A DNA stretch of 64,000 bases from Frigoribacterium sp. PhB160 (GCF_003751785.1 NZ_RKIE01000001.1:969564-1033563); one strand, 5' to 3'; positions 50,608 to 59,278 are shown, numbered from the stretch's first letter. Notes: a model not told the origin generated them from the sequence alone. Program-made: numbers and translations.

Positions 50608-51627
50608 ATGACACGGACGACCACGACGGCGACCGCGACGGCGGTGCTGCTCGCGACGGCGGCCATGACGATGGTCGCCGCACCGGCCCAGGCCTCCGGG
50701 GGCGAGGTCGGCGGATCCGGCGTCACCTACTTCCTCAACGACGCCTGGAGCGGCAGCGCGAACCACTCGTTCGACCTCGGTCGGTCGACCGATCGGGTCT
50801 ACGTCGGCGACTGGAACGGCGACGGCTTCGACACCCTCGCCGTCCGCCGCGGCGCCGTGTACACGTACACGGACACCCTCGACGGCGGACTCGGCGGGGC
50901 AGGCTCGCGCTACGGACGCGACTCCGACACCGTCCTCGCGGGCGACTGGGACGGCGACGGCGTCGAGACCCTGGCCGTGCGCCGCGGTGCGACCTACTTC
51001 CTCTCGAACACGCCGGGCGCCTCGCAGGCCGACCTCGTCGTCACCTACGGCCGGGCCGCCGACCAGGTGCTCGTCGGCGACTGGGACGGCGACGGGCTCG
51101 ACACCCTCGGCGTCCGACGCGGCGCGACGTACTTCCTCAAGGACTCGATCTCGGGCGGCGACGCGGACACCGTCGTCACGTACGGCCGTCCCGCCGACCA
51201 GGTCTACGCGGGCGACTGGGACGGCGACGGCGTCGACACGCCCACCGTGCGGCGCGGCGCGACCTACTACGTCAGCAACACCTTCCGCGGCGGCCAGGCC
51301 GAACGCGTCCAGGCCTACGGCCGGGTCGCCGACACCACGCTCGTCGGCGACTGGGACGCGGACGGGGTCGACACCCTCGGCGTCCGTCGGCCCGCGCCCG
51401 CTCCGGCTCCGGCTCCCGCTCCCGCGCCGGCGCCGGCGCCGACGCCTGCTCCTGCACCAGCGCCGGCCCCGGCCCCGGCCCCCTCACGTCCGGCCGACCT
51501 CGACTGCGGCGACTTCCGCACGCAGGCCCAGGCCCAGGCCGAGCACGACCGCTGGTACCGCTTCTTCGGCGACGTCCACGGGCTCGACGCCGACGGCGAC
51601 GGCATCGCCTGCGAGACGCTGCCCTGA
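50608..51627 (+). CDS. Secreted repeat protein with a C-terminal Excalibur calcium-binding domain
   Basis: A 339-residue exported protein. A signal peptide (to about ALA/AQA near residue 31) is followed by five 45-residue units, each ending GDWDGDGxDTLxVRRGA; the DxDxDG-like loops resemble FG-GAP or VCBS calcium sites. Then comes a linker of some 30 alternating Ala and Pro residues, and an Excalibur domain (LDCGDFRTQAQAQAEHDRWY, ending DADGDGIACETLP) that is usually found on surface proteins of actinobacteria and firmicutes. It is probably cell-wall-associated and calcium-stabilised, with a binding function. ATG at 50608 is just after GGGGG. No enzyme motif is seen. Confidence 0.88.
   Translation: MTRTTTTATATAVLLATAAMTMVAAPAQASGGEVGGSGVTYFLNDAWSGSANHSFDLGRSTDRVYVGDWNGDGFDTLAVRRGAVYTYTDTLDGGLGGAGSRYGRDSDTVLAGDWDGDGVETLAVRRGATYFLSNTPGASQADLVVTYGRAADQVLVGDWDGDGLDTLGVRRGATYFLKDSISGGDADTVVTYGRPADQVYAGDWDGDGVDTPTVRRGATYYVSNTFRGGQAERVQAYGRVADTTLVGDWDADGVDTLGVRRPAPAPAPAPAPAPAPAPTPAPAPAPAPAPAPSRPADLDCGDFRTQAQAQAEHDRWYRFFGDVHGLDADGDGIACETLP
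50725..51399 (+). repeat. Five exact-period 135-bp coding repeats
   Basis: The codons for the conserved GDW motif start at 50806, 50941, 51076, 51211 and 51346, spacing 135 bases every time with no insertion or deletion. Each unit encodes a strand-rich 45-residue block. Confidence 0.9.
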
Positions 51628-51648
51628 GCGGCGACGGACGCGACGCCA

Positions 51649-51687
51649 GGAGGCGCGGGCCGGTCTCGTGACCGTGCCCGCGCCTCC
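51649..51687. terminator. Terminator between the secreted repeat protein and the permease
   Basis: GGAGGCGCGGGC (51649-51660) pairs with GCCCGCGCCTCC (51676-51687), and CGGTC/GACCG forms an inner stem. It lies between converging genes. Confidence 0.8.
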
Positions 51688-51713
51688 GCGTCGGTGCCGT
51701 CGCCCGGGGCGGG

Positions 51714-53258
51714 CTAGCTGCCCTCCCCGTCGCGGGGCACCTGCGACGACGCGTCGCGGCCGGTGACGGGGTAGGGGCCGGTCATGCCCTCGCGGAGGCG
51801 GGCCGCGGCGAGGATCCGGTCGCGCTGCAGGTACCAGCCGAGCACGAGCAGCGGGATGATCAGCACGAGCGACATGACCGTGAACGAGCCGATCGGCCAG
51901 TCGATCGCCATCAGCACGATGACGGCCACGAGGAACGCGAGCGTCAGCCAGCTCGTCACGGGGGCGCCCGGCAGACGGAACGAGGGCTCCTTCGCCTTGC
52001 CCTGCCTCGCCCACTGCCGCAGCCGCATCTGGCAGAGGATGATCGTGCCCCAGGCGGTGAGGATGCCGAGCGAGGCGATGTTGAGCACGATCTCGAAGGC
52101 GGTGTTCGCCCCGACGATCGCGTTCAGCACGACGCCGAGCAGCGTGATGCTCGCGGTGAGGAGGATGCCGCCGAACGGCACCCCGCCCTTCGACATCTTG
52201 GTCGTGAAGGTCGGCGCCGAGCCGTTCATGCCCATCGAGTGCAGCACGCGACCGGTCGAGTAGAGGCCGGCGTTGAGGCTCGAGAGCGCCGCGGTGACGA
52301 CGACGAAGTTCATGATCGAGCCCGCGACGTCGCCGAGCTGCGGGCTGCCGATGCTCGCGAAGAACGTGACGAAGGGGCTCTCGCCGGCCTTGTACGCCGT
52401 GTAGGGCAGCAGCAGCGACAACAGCACGAGCGAGCCCACGTAGAACACGGCGATGCGGACGATGACCGTGTTGATGGCCCGCGGCACGACCTTCTCCGGG
52501 TTCTGCGTCTCGCCCGACGCCGTGCCGACGAGCTCGATGGCGGCGTAGGCGAAGACGACGCCCTGGACGACGATGACGGCGGGCAGGAGGCCGTTCGGCA
52601 GCACGCCCGACGACGCGATCACGGCCCAGCCGGTGTCGACGGACGCGCCGTCGTGGGTGACCGGGAAGGCCGCCGCGAGCCACACGACGCCCACGACGAG
52701 GAAGATCACGAGCGCCGCGACCTTGATGATGGCGAACCAGAACTCCATCTCGCCGAACACCTTGACGGCGAGGAGGTTGACCGAGAGCACCACGGCGAGC
52801 GCGACGAGCGCGAGCAGCCAGTCGGGGGCCGCGGTGAACGCGCTCCAGTAGTGCAGGTACAGGGCGACGGCCGTGACGTCGACGATGGCCGTCATGGCCC
52901 AGTTGAGGAAGTACATCCAGCCGGCGGCGTAGGCGAACTTCTCGCCGAAGAACTCGCGGGCGTACGAGACGAACGACCCCGACGACGGACGGTGCAGGAC
53001 GAGCTCGCCGAGCGCGCGGAGGATGAAGAAGGCGAAGACGCCGCAGACGGCGAAGACGATCGCGAGCGCGGGCCCGGCGCTCGCGAGCCGCCCGCCCGCC
53101 CCGAGGAACAGGCCGGTGCCGATGGCCCCGCCGATCGCGATCATCTGGAGCTGGCGCGGCTTGAGGCCGTGCTGGAAGCCCTCTTGCTCGTGGGAGAAGT
53201 CCTGCGGGACATGCTCCGTCTGGCGGGGGCCGCCACCCTCGTTCCCGGGACTCGTCAT
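51714..53258 (-). CDS. APC-superfamily amino-acid permease (AAT family)
   Basis: A 514-residue transporter with 12 predicted membrane segments. The first is marked by [25 protein letters not shown], here read as two pieces, the substrate-binding GTG signature of amino-acid:proton symporters; [26 protein letters not shown] is the second family motif. The sequence around helix 1 is most like asparagine permeases, but substrate choice (Asn, GABA, D-Ala/Gly) cannot be settled. ATG at 53258 fits because TACGGT ends six bases upstream, the leaderless arrangement; a start at 53294 would add 12 residues. The tail is polar. Confidence 0.92.
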   Translation of the reverse strand: MTSPGNEGGGPRQTEHVPQDFSHEQEGFQHGLKPRQLQMIAIGGAIGTGLFLGAGGRLASAGPALAIVFAVCGVFAFFILRALGELVLHRPSSGSFVSYAREFFGEKFAYAAGWMYFLNWAMTAIVDVTAVALYLHYWSAFTAAPDWLLALVALAVVLSVNLLAVKVFGEMEFWFAIIKVAALVIFLVVGVVWLAAAFPVTHDGASVDTGWAVIASSGVLPNGLLPAVIVVQGVVFAYAAIELVGTASGETQNPEKVVPRAINTVIVRIAVFYVGSLVLLSLLLPYTAYKAGESPFVTFFASIGSPQLGDVAGSIMNFVVVTAALSSLNAGLYSTGRVLHSMGMNGSAPTFTTKMSKGGVPFGGILLTASITLLGVVLNAIVGANTAFEIVLNIASLGILTAWGTIILCQMRLRQWARQGKAKEPSFRLPGAPVTSWLTLAFLVAVIVLMAIDWPIGSFTVMSLVLIIPLLVLGWYLQRDRILAAARLREGMTGPYPVTGRDASSQVPRDGEGS

Positions 53259-53264
53259 GGGACG

Positions 53265-53270
53265 ACCGTA
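53265..53270 (-). promoter_or_regulatory. -10 box of the leaderless permease gene
   Basis: TACGGT on the minus strand ends exactly six bases before the ATG at 53258, which has no ribosome-binding site. Confidence 0.5.
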
Positions 53271-53522
53271 GACCTCGGGCTGCACGTCGTGCACGTTCCC
53301 GACGCGTGCTCGGGCGACGGTGTGCGTCGCACGGCCTGTACCCCACGCACCGCTCCGTCACGGCCAGGCCACGGCTGTCGCACAGCCGGGGCCCAGTGCC
53401 CGGCGGGGGAGGCGCGGGTACCGTCGCCCACGGACGTCACCCGAGACGACCCGCACCACCCGCACCACCGCGCCCGACACGTCGGACCTCCCGCCCGGGC
53501 GCCGCACGAGAGGCACCACCAC

Positions 53523-53759
53523 ATGACCGTCGTCAGCATCGAGCCCCTGCGCCGCAGCGTCCGCATCCTCACGCGCGACGTCGCCCCCGGTCTCGTGCAG
53601 GTCTCGACCCCCGACCGCGTCCTCGGCTTCGTCCGCGACGACGGGGGCCGCTTCACCGCGCTCCGCGGCATCGACCCGCGCGCGGCGGACGAGGTCGGTC
53701 GCTACCCCAGCCGGGGACTCGCGCTGGAGGCGCTCCGCCTCCGCAAGCGCTCGCTGTAG
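53523..53759 (+). CDS. 78-residue orphan protein
   Basis: A small protein starting MTVVSIEPLRRSVRILTRD, basic (many Arg), with a beta-rich middle (LVQVSTPDRVLGFVRDDGGRFTAL) and a helical end (SRGLALEALRLRKRSL). No family is recognised. GAGAGG lies about ten bases before the ATG. It follows a 264-base gap from the divergent permease and converges on the hydrolase with a 24-base gap. Codon use is like that of its neighbours, which supports a real gene. Confidence 0.65.
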   Translation: MTVVSIEPLRRSVRILTRDVAPGLVQVSTPDRVLGFVRDDGGRFTALRGIDPRAADEVGRYPSRGLALEALRLRKRSL

Positions 53760-53783
53760 CCCGCAGCGGCTCCAGCCGCCGCG

Positions 53784-54647
53784 TCAGCCCTCGTCGCCGA
53801 CGCCGGCGAAGAACGACGCGAGCTCCCGGTCGATCCGTCCCCGCGCCTCCTCGTCGGTCAGCGTCGGCGTGCCGTCGCCCGGCTGCGCCCCGTACGAGCC
53901 GAACTGGGCGTGGGCGAGCCCGTCGATCGCGACGACGGTCGCGTCGGCCGGCAGCCTGTCGCGGTACCGGGAGATGTCGTCGGGCGTGCTGAGGCCGTCG
54001 TCCGAGCCGCCGAGGCTCAGCACCGGCAGGTCGTCGCCCGACAGGTCGGTCGTCGCGCAGTACGACCCGAAGAGCACGAGGGCGTCGACGGCGGGGTCGT
54101 CGGCGGCGTACTGACAGGCCCGCACCCCGCCGAGCGAGTGGCCGCCGACGGCCCACGTCGAGACCTCCGGGGCGAGTGCCGTGAAGTGGTCGAGCCCCCG
54201 CCGGTCGAGGATCCCGAACCCGAGCACCGGTCGCTCGACGACCACCGTCACGCCGGAGGCGACGAGCTCGACGAAGGTCTGCTCGTAGGCCTGCGGGTCG
54301 ACGCGGGCTCCCGCGACGAAGACGAGCCCCTGGTCGAGCGCCGCCGTCCCGGCGGGCCGCAGCACGACGGCGTCAGGGGTGTCGGTGACCGCGACCCGCG
54401 GGTCGGCGGCGACGGCGTCGAGCGAGGCGGCGGTCGCCGCCATGGGCGTCTTGGCCCACGTGAAGAACCCGGCCACGGCGAGGACGACGACGGCGAAGAG
54501 CGACAGCGCCACGGCCTTCAGGACCAGGCGGGCGGGAGAGCGGTGTCGGGCGGGGGTCGGCGACGTGGCGGGGACGTGACGAGAAGCTGGGCGTTGTCTC
54601 ACCGTTCCAGCATGGACGCTCCCCGACCGGACGGGCTGTGCCCGCAT
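53784..54647 (-). CDS. Membrane-anchored alpha/beta hydrolase
   Basis: A 287-residue protein. A polar stretch precedes one hydrophobic helix near residues 43-64; the rest lies outside the membrane. The nucleophile elbow is GGHSLGG, the acid is probably in LSLGGSDDGLS, and the His in GLAHAQFGSYG, giving a complete Ser-Asp-His triad of the dienelactone-hydrolase-like branch. It could be an esterase or lipase; no substrate can be named. The start at 54647 lies only 16 bases from the divergent mscS start; a GTG at 54602 would remove 15 residues and is also possible. Confidence 0.85.
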   Translation of the reverse strand: MRAQPVRSGSVHAGTVRQRPASRHVPATSPTPARHRSPARLVLKAVALSLFAVVVLAVAGFFTWAKTPMAATAASLDAVAADPRVAVTDTPDAVVLRPAGTAALDQGLVFVAGARVDPQAYEQTFVELVASGVTVVVERPVLGFGILDRRGLDHFTALAPEVSTWAVGGHSLGGVRACQYAADDPAVDALVLFGSYCATTDLSGDDLPVLSLGGSDDGLSTPDDISRYRDRLPADATVVAIDGLAHAQFGSYGAQPGDGTPTLTDEEARGRIDRELASFFAGVGDEG

Positions 54648-54663
54648 CCGTCAAGGTGGTCGG

Positions 54664-55941
54664 ATGCCTTGGTTGCCCCTGCTCGTCTCGCTCGTCTCCG
54701 CCGTCGTCCTCACCTTCGTCGTCTCCGCCGTCGTCGGCTGGGCCTTCGGCCTCGTCGCCAAGCGGAAGGAGTGGGCCCAGTCGTTCGTCGCCCGCATGCG
54801 ACGACCCTTCCGCTGGACGCTCCTCGTCTCGCTGCTCGCCGTCGCCCTCGCGACCTCGCTGCCGCCGTGGCTGGGGTCGGACTACCCCGGCCAGGAGGTC
54901 GTGTACCAGCTCTCGCGGGTCGCCGTCATCGTCGTCGTCGCCTGGTTCGTGGGCGCGCTCGCCATCTTCTTCGAGGACCTCGGGCTCTCGCGCTACCGCG
55001 TCGACGTCGCCGACAACCGCGTCGCGCGCCGCGTGCGCACGCAGGTGCTGATCCTCCGGCGCCTCACGCTCGTCGTCATCGTCATCCTCGCGCTGGGGGC
55101 GGCCCTGCTCGGCTTCCCCGGGGTGGAGGCCGTCGGGGCGAGCGTGCTCGCGAGCGCGGGCCTCGTCTCCGTCGTCGCGGGCCTCGCCGCCCAGTCGACC
55201 CTGGCGAACGTCTTCGCGGGCATCCAGCTGGCCTTCAGCGACGCCATCCGCATCGACGACGTCGTCGTGGTCGAGGGGCAGTGGGGCCTCATCGAGGAGA
55301 TCACGCTCTCGTACGTCGTCGTCCACATCTGGGACGACCGACGTCTCGTCCTGCCCTCGACCTACTTCACGACGACCCCGTTCGAGAACTGGACCCGCCG
55401 CAACAGCGAGCTGCTCGGCGCCGTCGAGTTCGACCTCGACTGGCGCGTCGACCCGGGCGCCATGCGCGAGGAGCTCGACCGCATCGTCGAGGGCACCGAG
55501 CTCTGGGACCGCCGCACGAAGGTGCTCCAGGTCACCGACGCGACCGGGGGCGTGGTGCGCGTGCGGATCCTCGTGACGGCCAAGGACGCCGGCACGCTCT
55601 TCGACCTCCGGTGCCTCGTCCGCGAGGAGATGATCGCCTGGCTGCACGCCTCGAGCCCGGCCGCCGTGCCGCGCCAGCGCGTGCAGATGGTCGAGGCCGA
55701 GCCGACGCCCGCCGTGCGACGCGGACGTGCCCCGGCGTCGACGGCCGGGCAGGGCGGCCTCTTCAGCGGCGACAACGCCGACTCCGAGCGCACCGCGCTC
55801 TTCACGCAGGCCATCCCGATCCAGCACGACGCCGCGCCCGAGCCGCGTCCGTACGCCTCGTCGCTCGGCGCCGAGGCCGAGGGCGACCCCCACGTCGCCG
55901 GTCAGCCGGGCGGGCGTCCTACCGGTCGCCCCGACCGCTGA
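54664..55941 (+). CDS. mscS: MscS-family mechanosensitive channel
   Basis: A 425-residue channel. Four hydrophobic segments precede the pore helix ASVLASAGLVSVVAGLAAQSTLANVFAG, whose small residues line the pore as in MscS TM3. The beta domain follows (FSDAIRIDDVVVVEGQWGLIEEITLSYVVVHIWDDRRLVLPSTYF). The C-terminal region is longer than in E. coli MscS and ends in a polar tail of about 75 residues. It should release solutes on hypo-osmotic shock, opposite to the role of trehalose and Mrp nearby. AAGGTGG lies four bases before the ATG. Confidence 0.94.
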   Translation: MPWLPLLVSLVSAVVLTFVVSAVVGWAFGLVAKRKEWAQSFVARMRRPFRWTLLVSLLAVALATSLPPWLGSDYPGQEVVYQLSRVAVIVVVAWFVGALAIFFEDLGLSRYRVDVADNRVARRVRTQVLILRRLTLVVIVILALGAALLGFPGVEAVGASVLASAGLVSVVAGLAAQSTLANVFAGIQLAFSDAIRIDDVVVVEGQWGLIEEITLSYVVVHIWDDRRLVLPSTYFTTTPFENWTRRNSELLGAVEFDLDWRVDPGAMREELDRIVEGTELWDRRTKVLQVTDATGGVVRVRILVTAKDAGTLFDLRCLVREEMIAWLHASSPAAVPRQRVQMVEAEPTPAVRRGRAPASTAGQGGLFSGDNADSERTALFTQAIPIQHDAAPEPRPYASSLGAEAEGDPHVAGQPGGRPTGRPDR

Positions 55942-55958
55942 GCCGGGGCGGAGACGGA

Positions 55959-55994
55959 AGGAGGCGCGTCCCGGTCGCCCGGGACGCGCCTCCT
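55959..55994. terminator. Terminator between mscS and the 59-residue gene
   Basis: A perfect 16-bp stem (55959-55974 with 55979-55994) with a TCGC loop, placed between converging genes. Confidence 0.82.
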
Positions 55995-56011
55995 CGTCGT
56001 CGTCGACCGTG

Positions 56012-56191
56012 TCAGTCGTTCTCCTTGGCGGCCTCGACGACGTTGCCGACGGCGATGGCCGTGGTCGCCGCCCACGCGACCGCCGTCAGCAGCAGACGCC
56101 AGTCGCGCGGGCCCGCACTGAGGCTCTTCAGCAGGCTGATGCCGGAGAAGAGCGAGCTGATGATCGCTCCGTTGAAAAGGAATTTGCGCAC
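56012..56191 (-). CDS. 59-residue membrane protein of unknown function
   Basis: A gene of 60 codons: RKFLFNGAIISSLFSGISLL at the start, a short polar turn (KSLSAGPRDWRL), then LLTAVAWAATTAIAVGNVVE and a charged end (AAKEND). That is a two-helix hairpin. The GTG start has AGGAGA five to six bases upstream, and TACGGT at 56218-56223 would give a leader of about 25 bases. No family is recognised. Its end lies 18 bases from the shared terminator. I am fairly confident because start signal, promoter, terminator and codon bias all agree. Confidence 0.72.
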   Translation of the reverse strand: MRKFLFNGAIISSLFSGISLLKSLSAGPRDWRLLLTAVAWAATTAIAVGNVVEAAKEND

Positions 56192-56217
56192 TGGTCTCTC
56201 CTGGGTTCGGTGATGTC

Positions 56218-56223
56218 ACCGTA
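56218..56223 (-). promoter_or_regulatory. Probable -10 of the 59-residue membrane protein gene
   Basis: TACGGT on the minus strand, 26 bases before the GTG at 56191; AGGAGA lies between them. Confidence 0.45.
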
Positions 56224-56329
56224 CCCGTCCGGTCGCGCGAGCGTCCCGGTCGTCCCGTCCGCCGTGACGGGCGTCGGCCGGAGAACGCAGCCCGCCCGCT
56301 CGGTGCACACCGTGCAGCTCGCGGAGCCG

Positions 56330-56335
56330 TAAGGT
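56330..56335 (+). promoter_or_regulatory. Probable -10 of the ArsB/SLC13-like permease gene
   Basis: TAAGGT on the plus strand gives a leader of about 48 bases to the GTG at 56390. A TGCAC-N3-GTGCA inverted repeat (56304-56316) overlaps the expected -35 position and could be an operator. Confidence 0.45.
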
Positions 56336-56389
56336 GAGCTGCCCGGCACCCCCGTCGCCCGGCTCGTCCCGTCTCGTCCCGGAGGTCTC

Positions 56390-57544
56390 GTGCGCACAGC
56401 CGTGCTCGGAGCGGTGCTGCTCGTCGTGGGCGTGGTCGCCGTCGTCGCCGGCGTGCTGACCGGGGAGGACCTGCTCGTCCTGCTCGAGCGCGTCGCCCCG
56501 GTGCTGGGATTCGTGGTCGCCCTCACGGTGGTCGCCGAGCTCGCGTCGGAGGCCGGCCTCTTCTCGTGGCTCGCGAGCGCCGCCGCCCGCGCCGCCCGGG
56601 GCCGCGTCGTCGTGCTCTGGGCGGCCGTCGTCGCCCTCGCCCTCGTCTGCACCGTGTTCTTGTCGCTCGACACGACGGCCGTGCTGCTGACGCCCGTCGT
56701 CGTGCTCGTCGCGCGGGCCGTGGGGCTGCCGCCGCTGCCCTTCGCCCTCACGACGGTCTGGCTCGCCAACGCCGGCTCGATGCTGCTGCCGGTGTCGAAC
56801 CTCACGAACCTGCTGGCGCTGCGCGCCCTCGGCGACCCGTCCCCGTTCGCGTTCGCCGCCCTCGTCGCCCCGGCGGCCGTCGTCTCGGCCGTCGTGCCCG
56901 TCGCGGCCGTCGGCCTCCGCTACCGCCGCGAGCTCTCGGGCCGGTTCACGCCGCCCGCCCCGGACGCCCCGGAGGACCGCGTGCTCTTCACGACCGCGGC
57001 GATCGCCGTGGCGCTGCTCGTCCCGGCGCTCGTGTCGGGGGTCGAGGTGTGGATCCCGGCCACCGCGGCGGCCGTCGTGCTCGTCGTCGCGACGGCGCTC
57101 CGTCGCCCCGCCGTGCTCCGGGTCGGCCTCGTGCCGTGGGGCACGATCCTGTTCGCCAGCGGTCTCTTCGTCGTCGTCGAGGCGGCCCACTCGCTCGGCC
57201 TCGCCGACGCCCTCGCCGTCGTCGTGGGCCAGGGCGAGTCGCTGCCCGAGCTGCTGCGCCTCGCCGCCGGCAGCGCGGTCGCCGCCAACGCGGTCAACAA
57301 CCTGCCCGCCTACCTCGCGCTCGAGCCGGTGGCGGGGTCGCCCCTCCGCTTGGTCGCCGTGCTGGTGGGGGTCAACGTCGGCTGCCTCGTCGCGCCGTGG
57401 GCGTCGCTGGCGACGCTCCTCTGGCACTCGCGCCTCACGTCGATGGGCGTCGAGGTGCCGTGGGGGAAGGTCGTCCTCGGCGGGCTCGGCGTGGCCGTGG
57501 TCGCCGTGCCGCTCGCCGTCGTGGCGACGGCGCTCGCGGCCTAG
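56390..57544 (+). CDS. ArsB/SLC13-type permease
   Basis: A 384-residue protein with 10-11 hydrophobic segments. FLSLDTTAVLLTPVVVLVAR, TVWLANAGSMLLPVSNLTNLLAL and SAVAANAVNNLPAYLAL are the paired hairpin motifs of the ion transporter superfamily that includes arsenite pump ArsB and Na+/carboxylate carriers. It is shorter than the usual ~420 residues. No ArsR, ArsC or ArsA gene is nearby, so arsenite export is only one option; it may be another anion carrier. GGAGG lies four to five bases before the GTG. Confidence 0.85.
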   Translation: MRTAVLGAVLLVVGVVAVVAGVLTGEDLLVLLERVAPVLGFVVALTVVAELASEAGLFSWLASAAARAARGRVVVLWAAVVALALVCTVFLSLDTTAVLLTPVVVLVARAVGLPPLPFALTTVWLANAGSMLLPVSNLTNLLALRALGDPSPFAFAALVAPAAVVSAVVPVAAVGLRYRRELSGRFTPPAPDAPEDRVLFTTAAIAVALLVPALVSGVEVWIPATAAAVVLVVATALRRPAVLRVGLVPWGTILFASGLFVVVEAAHSLGLADALAVVVGQGESLPELLRLAAGSAVAANAVNNLPAYLALEPVAGSPLRLVAVLVGVNVGCLVAPWASLATLLWHSRLTSMGVEVPWGKVVLGGLGVAVVAVPLAVVATALAA

Positions 57545-57569
57545 CCGGGCGGGCGGACGACGCCGCCGG

Positions 57570-58403
57570 TCAGGCCCGCGTCGGACGCCGAGCGGGGTGC
57601 CGCGCGGCGAGGTGGGTGCGCGCGAAGGCGACGGTGCGCCTCAGGGAGTCGACCCGCGCCTCCTCGGGGTCCGTGCCGTCGCGGTGGTCGCTCGCGTGGA
57701 CCTCGGCGACCACCGAGCCCGACCAGCCCGAGCCCGCCAGGTGCGCCAGCACCTCGGCGACCGGCTGCGTGCCCGTGCCCGGCACGAGGTGCTGGTCGAC
57801 GAGGCCGCCGGGGCGGGTCGAGAGCACGCCGTCGCAGAGGTGCACGTGCCGGAGCCGGGGCCCGAGCGCGAGCGCCAGGTCGAGCGCGTCGCGGCCGGCG
57901 ACCGCCGCGTGCGAGAGGTCGAGCGTCGCCGCGTCGACGTCGAACGTCCAGGGGTCGTGCCCGGGGGAGTAGACGTCGGCCCGCACCGGCCCGAGCCGCC
58001 ACGGGAACATGTTCTCGACGGCGAGCACGACGCCCGTCGCCGCCGCGACCTCGCGGACCGTCTCGAGGAACCCGGCGGCGTGCCGACGCTGCCAGCGGAA
58101 CGGCGGGTGCACGACGACGGTCGCGGCGCCGAGCTCCGCCGCGAGGTGGGCCGACCTGGCGAGCTTCTCGCGCTGGTCGCGGCCGAAGGCGAAGTGCGCC
58201 GCCGGCAGCACCGGCGCGTGCACCGACAGCACCGGCAGCCCCCAGCGCGACGAGGAGGCGCGGAGCAGCCGGGCGTCGCGCGTCCGTCGATCGCCGGTCA
58301 CCATCACCTCGACCCCGTCGAAGCCGGTCGTCCGGGCGAGGCGGAAGGCCTCGTCGACGGACCGGGGGGAGACGCAGGACGTGCTCATTCCGACCGTGAT
58401 CAC
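57570..58403 (-). CDS. Sugar phosphate isomerase/epimerase-like TIM-barrel protein
   Basis: A 277-residue protein of the xylose-isomerase-like TIM-barrel family. The N-terminal VDEAFRLARTTGFDGVEVMV, then VVVHPPF, VLAVENMFP, LDLSHAAVAG and HVHLCDG carry the metal-binding His, Glu and Asp residues. Possible activities include isomerisation or epimerisation of sugars or AP-endonuclease-like cleavage; I cannot choose. GTG at 58403 is supported by TAGCCT ending six bases upstream; ATG at 58388 is the alternative. It converges on the ArsB-like gene. Confidence 0.85.
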   Translation of the reverse strand: MITVGMSTSCVSPRSVDEAFRLARTTGFDGVEVMVTGDRRTRDARLLRASSSRWGLPVLSVHAPVLPAAHFAFGRDQREKLARSAHLAAELGAATVVVHPPFRWQRRHAAGFLETVREVAAATGVVLAVENMFPWRLGPVRADVYSPGHDPWTFDVDAATLDLSHAAVAGRDALDLALALGPRLRHVHLCDGVLSTRPGGLVDQHLVPGTGTQPVAEVLAHLAGSGWSGSVVAEVHASDHRDGTDPEEARVDSLRRTVAFARTHLAARHPARRPTRA

Positions 58404-58409
58404 GCCGCC

Positions 58410-58415
58410 AGGCTA
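58410..58415 (-). promoter_or_regulatory. -10 box of the leaderless TIM-barrel gene
   Basis: TAGCCT on the minus strand ends six bases before the GTG at 58403. Confidence 0.5.
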
Positions 58416-58495
58416 CGGTCGGCGCCGTGCGCGGCGCGGGCCGTCGCGGTGAACGTCGCGAGAACGCTCGATGGACGTCGGGCCGCCGCCCGAGG

Positions 58496-58501
58496 CAGGC
58501 T
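58496..58501 (+). promoter_or_regulatory. -10 box of the leaderless fructosamine-kinase gene
   Basis: CAGGCT ends six bases before the ATG at 58508. The first base departs from TANNNT, but there is no ribosome-binding site. Confidence 0.4.
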
Positions 58502-58507
58502 GGACCG

Positions 58508-59278
58508 ATGAGCCCGTACGTCAAGCAGCACGCCCACGCCCCCGACGGGTTCTTCGAGGCGGAGGCCGCCGGCCTCGCCTGGCTCGCCGAGGCGACGCCG
58601 GCCGGCGGTGCCCGGGTGGTCCGGGTCGAGTCGGTCGCCCCCGGCCGCATCGTCCTGGAGCAGATCGCGGAGGCGCGGCCCACGCCCGAGCACATGCGCG
58701 CCTTCGGTGCCGCGCTCGCCGCCACCCACGCCGCCGGGGCCGAGGCGTTCGGCGCGCCGCCTGCCGGGTGGACGGGGCCGACGTTCATCGGCAGCCGGCC
58801 CCAGGAGACGACGCCGACCGAGTCGTGGGGCGCGTTCTACGCGGCCCAGCGCGTGCTGCCGTCCGCGCGGGTCGCCGTCGGGGCCGGCTCGTTGACGCCC
58901 GGCGAGCTCGAGGTGGTCGAGCGGGCCTGCCGGGCGGTCGCGGGCGGAGCCTTCGACGACGGGTCCGCACCGGCACGCCTGCACGGCGACCTCTGGGCCG
59001 GCAACGTGCTCGCGGACGCCGACGGGGTCGTGCTCATCGACCCCGCGGCGCACGGCGGGCACCGCGAGACCGACCTGGCGATGCTGCAGCTGTTCGGCTG
59101 CCCGCACCTCGACGCGGTGCTGGCGGGGTACGAGGCCGCATCGCGCCTCCGGGCGGGGTGGCGCGAGCGGGTGCCGCTGCACCAGCTGCACCCGCTGGCC
59201 GTGCACGCGGCGGGTCACGGACGCGGCTACGGGACGGCGCTCGTCGACGCGGCGGAGGCCGTGCTGCGCCTCGGCTGA
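58508..59278 (+). CDS. Fructosamine kinase-family protein
   Basis: A 256-residue kinase-fold protein. The catalytic loop is LHGDLWAGNVL, where Asp is the base and Asn a metal ligand; the following VLIDPAAHGGHRETDLAMLQLFG is the DFG-equivalent and signature of fructosamine-3-kinase-like proteins. The N-terminal Lys region is shorter than in characterised enzymes. It probably phosphorylates sugars attached to amines, so that glycated proteins or amino acids can be repaired or used. It is divergent from the TIM-barrel gene, which might act in a linked sugar pathway. Confidence 0.88.
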   Translation: MSPYVKQHAHAPDGFFEAEAAGLAWLAEATPAGGARVVRVESVAPGRIVLEQIAEARPTPEHMRAFGAALAATHAAGAEAFGAPPAGWTGPTFIGSRPQETTPTESWGAFYAAQRVLPSARVAVGAGSLTPGELEVVERACRAVAGGAFDDGSAPARLHGDLWAGNVLADADGVVLIDPAAHGGHRETDLAMLQLFGCPHLDAVLAGYEAASRLRAGWRERVPLHQLHPLAVHAAGHGRGYGTALVDAAEAVLRLG

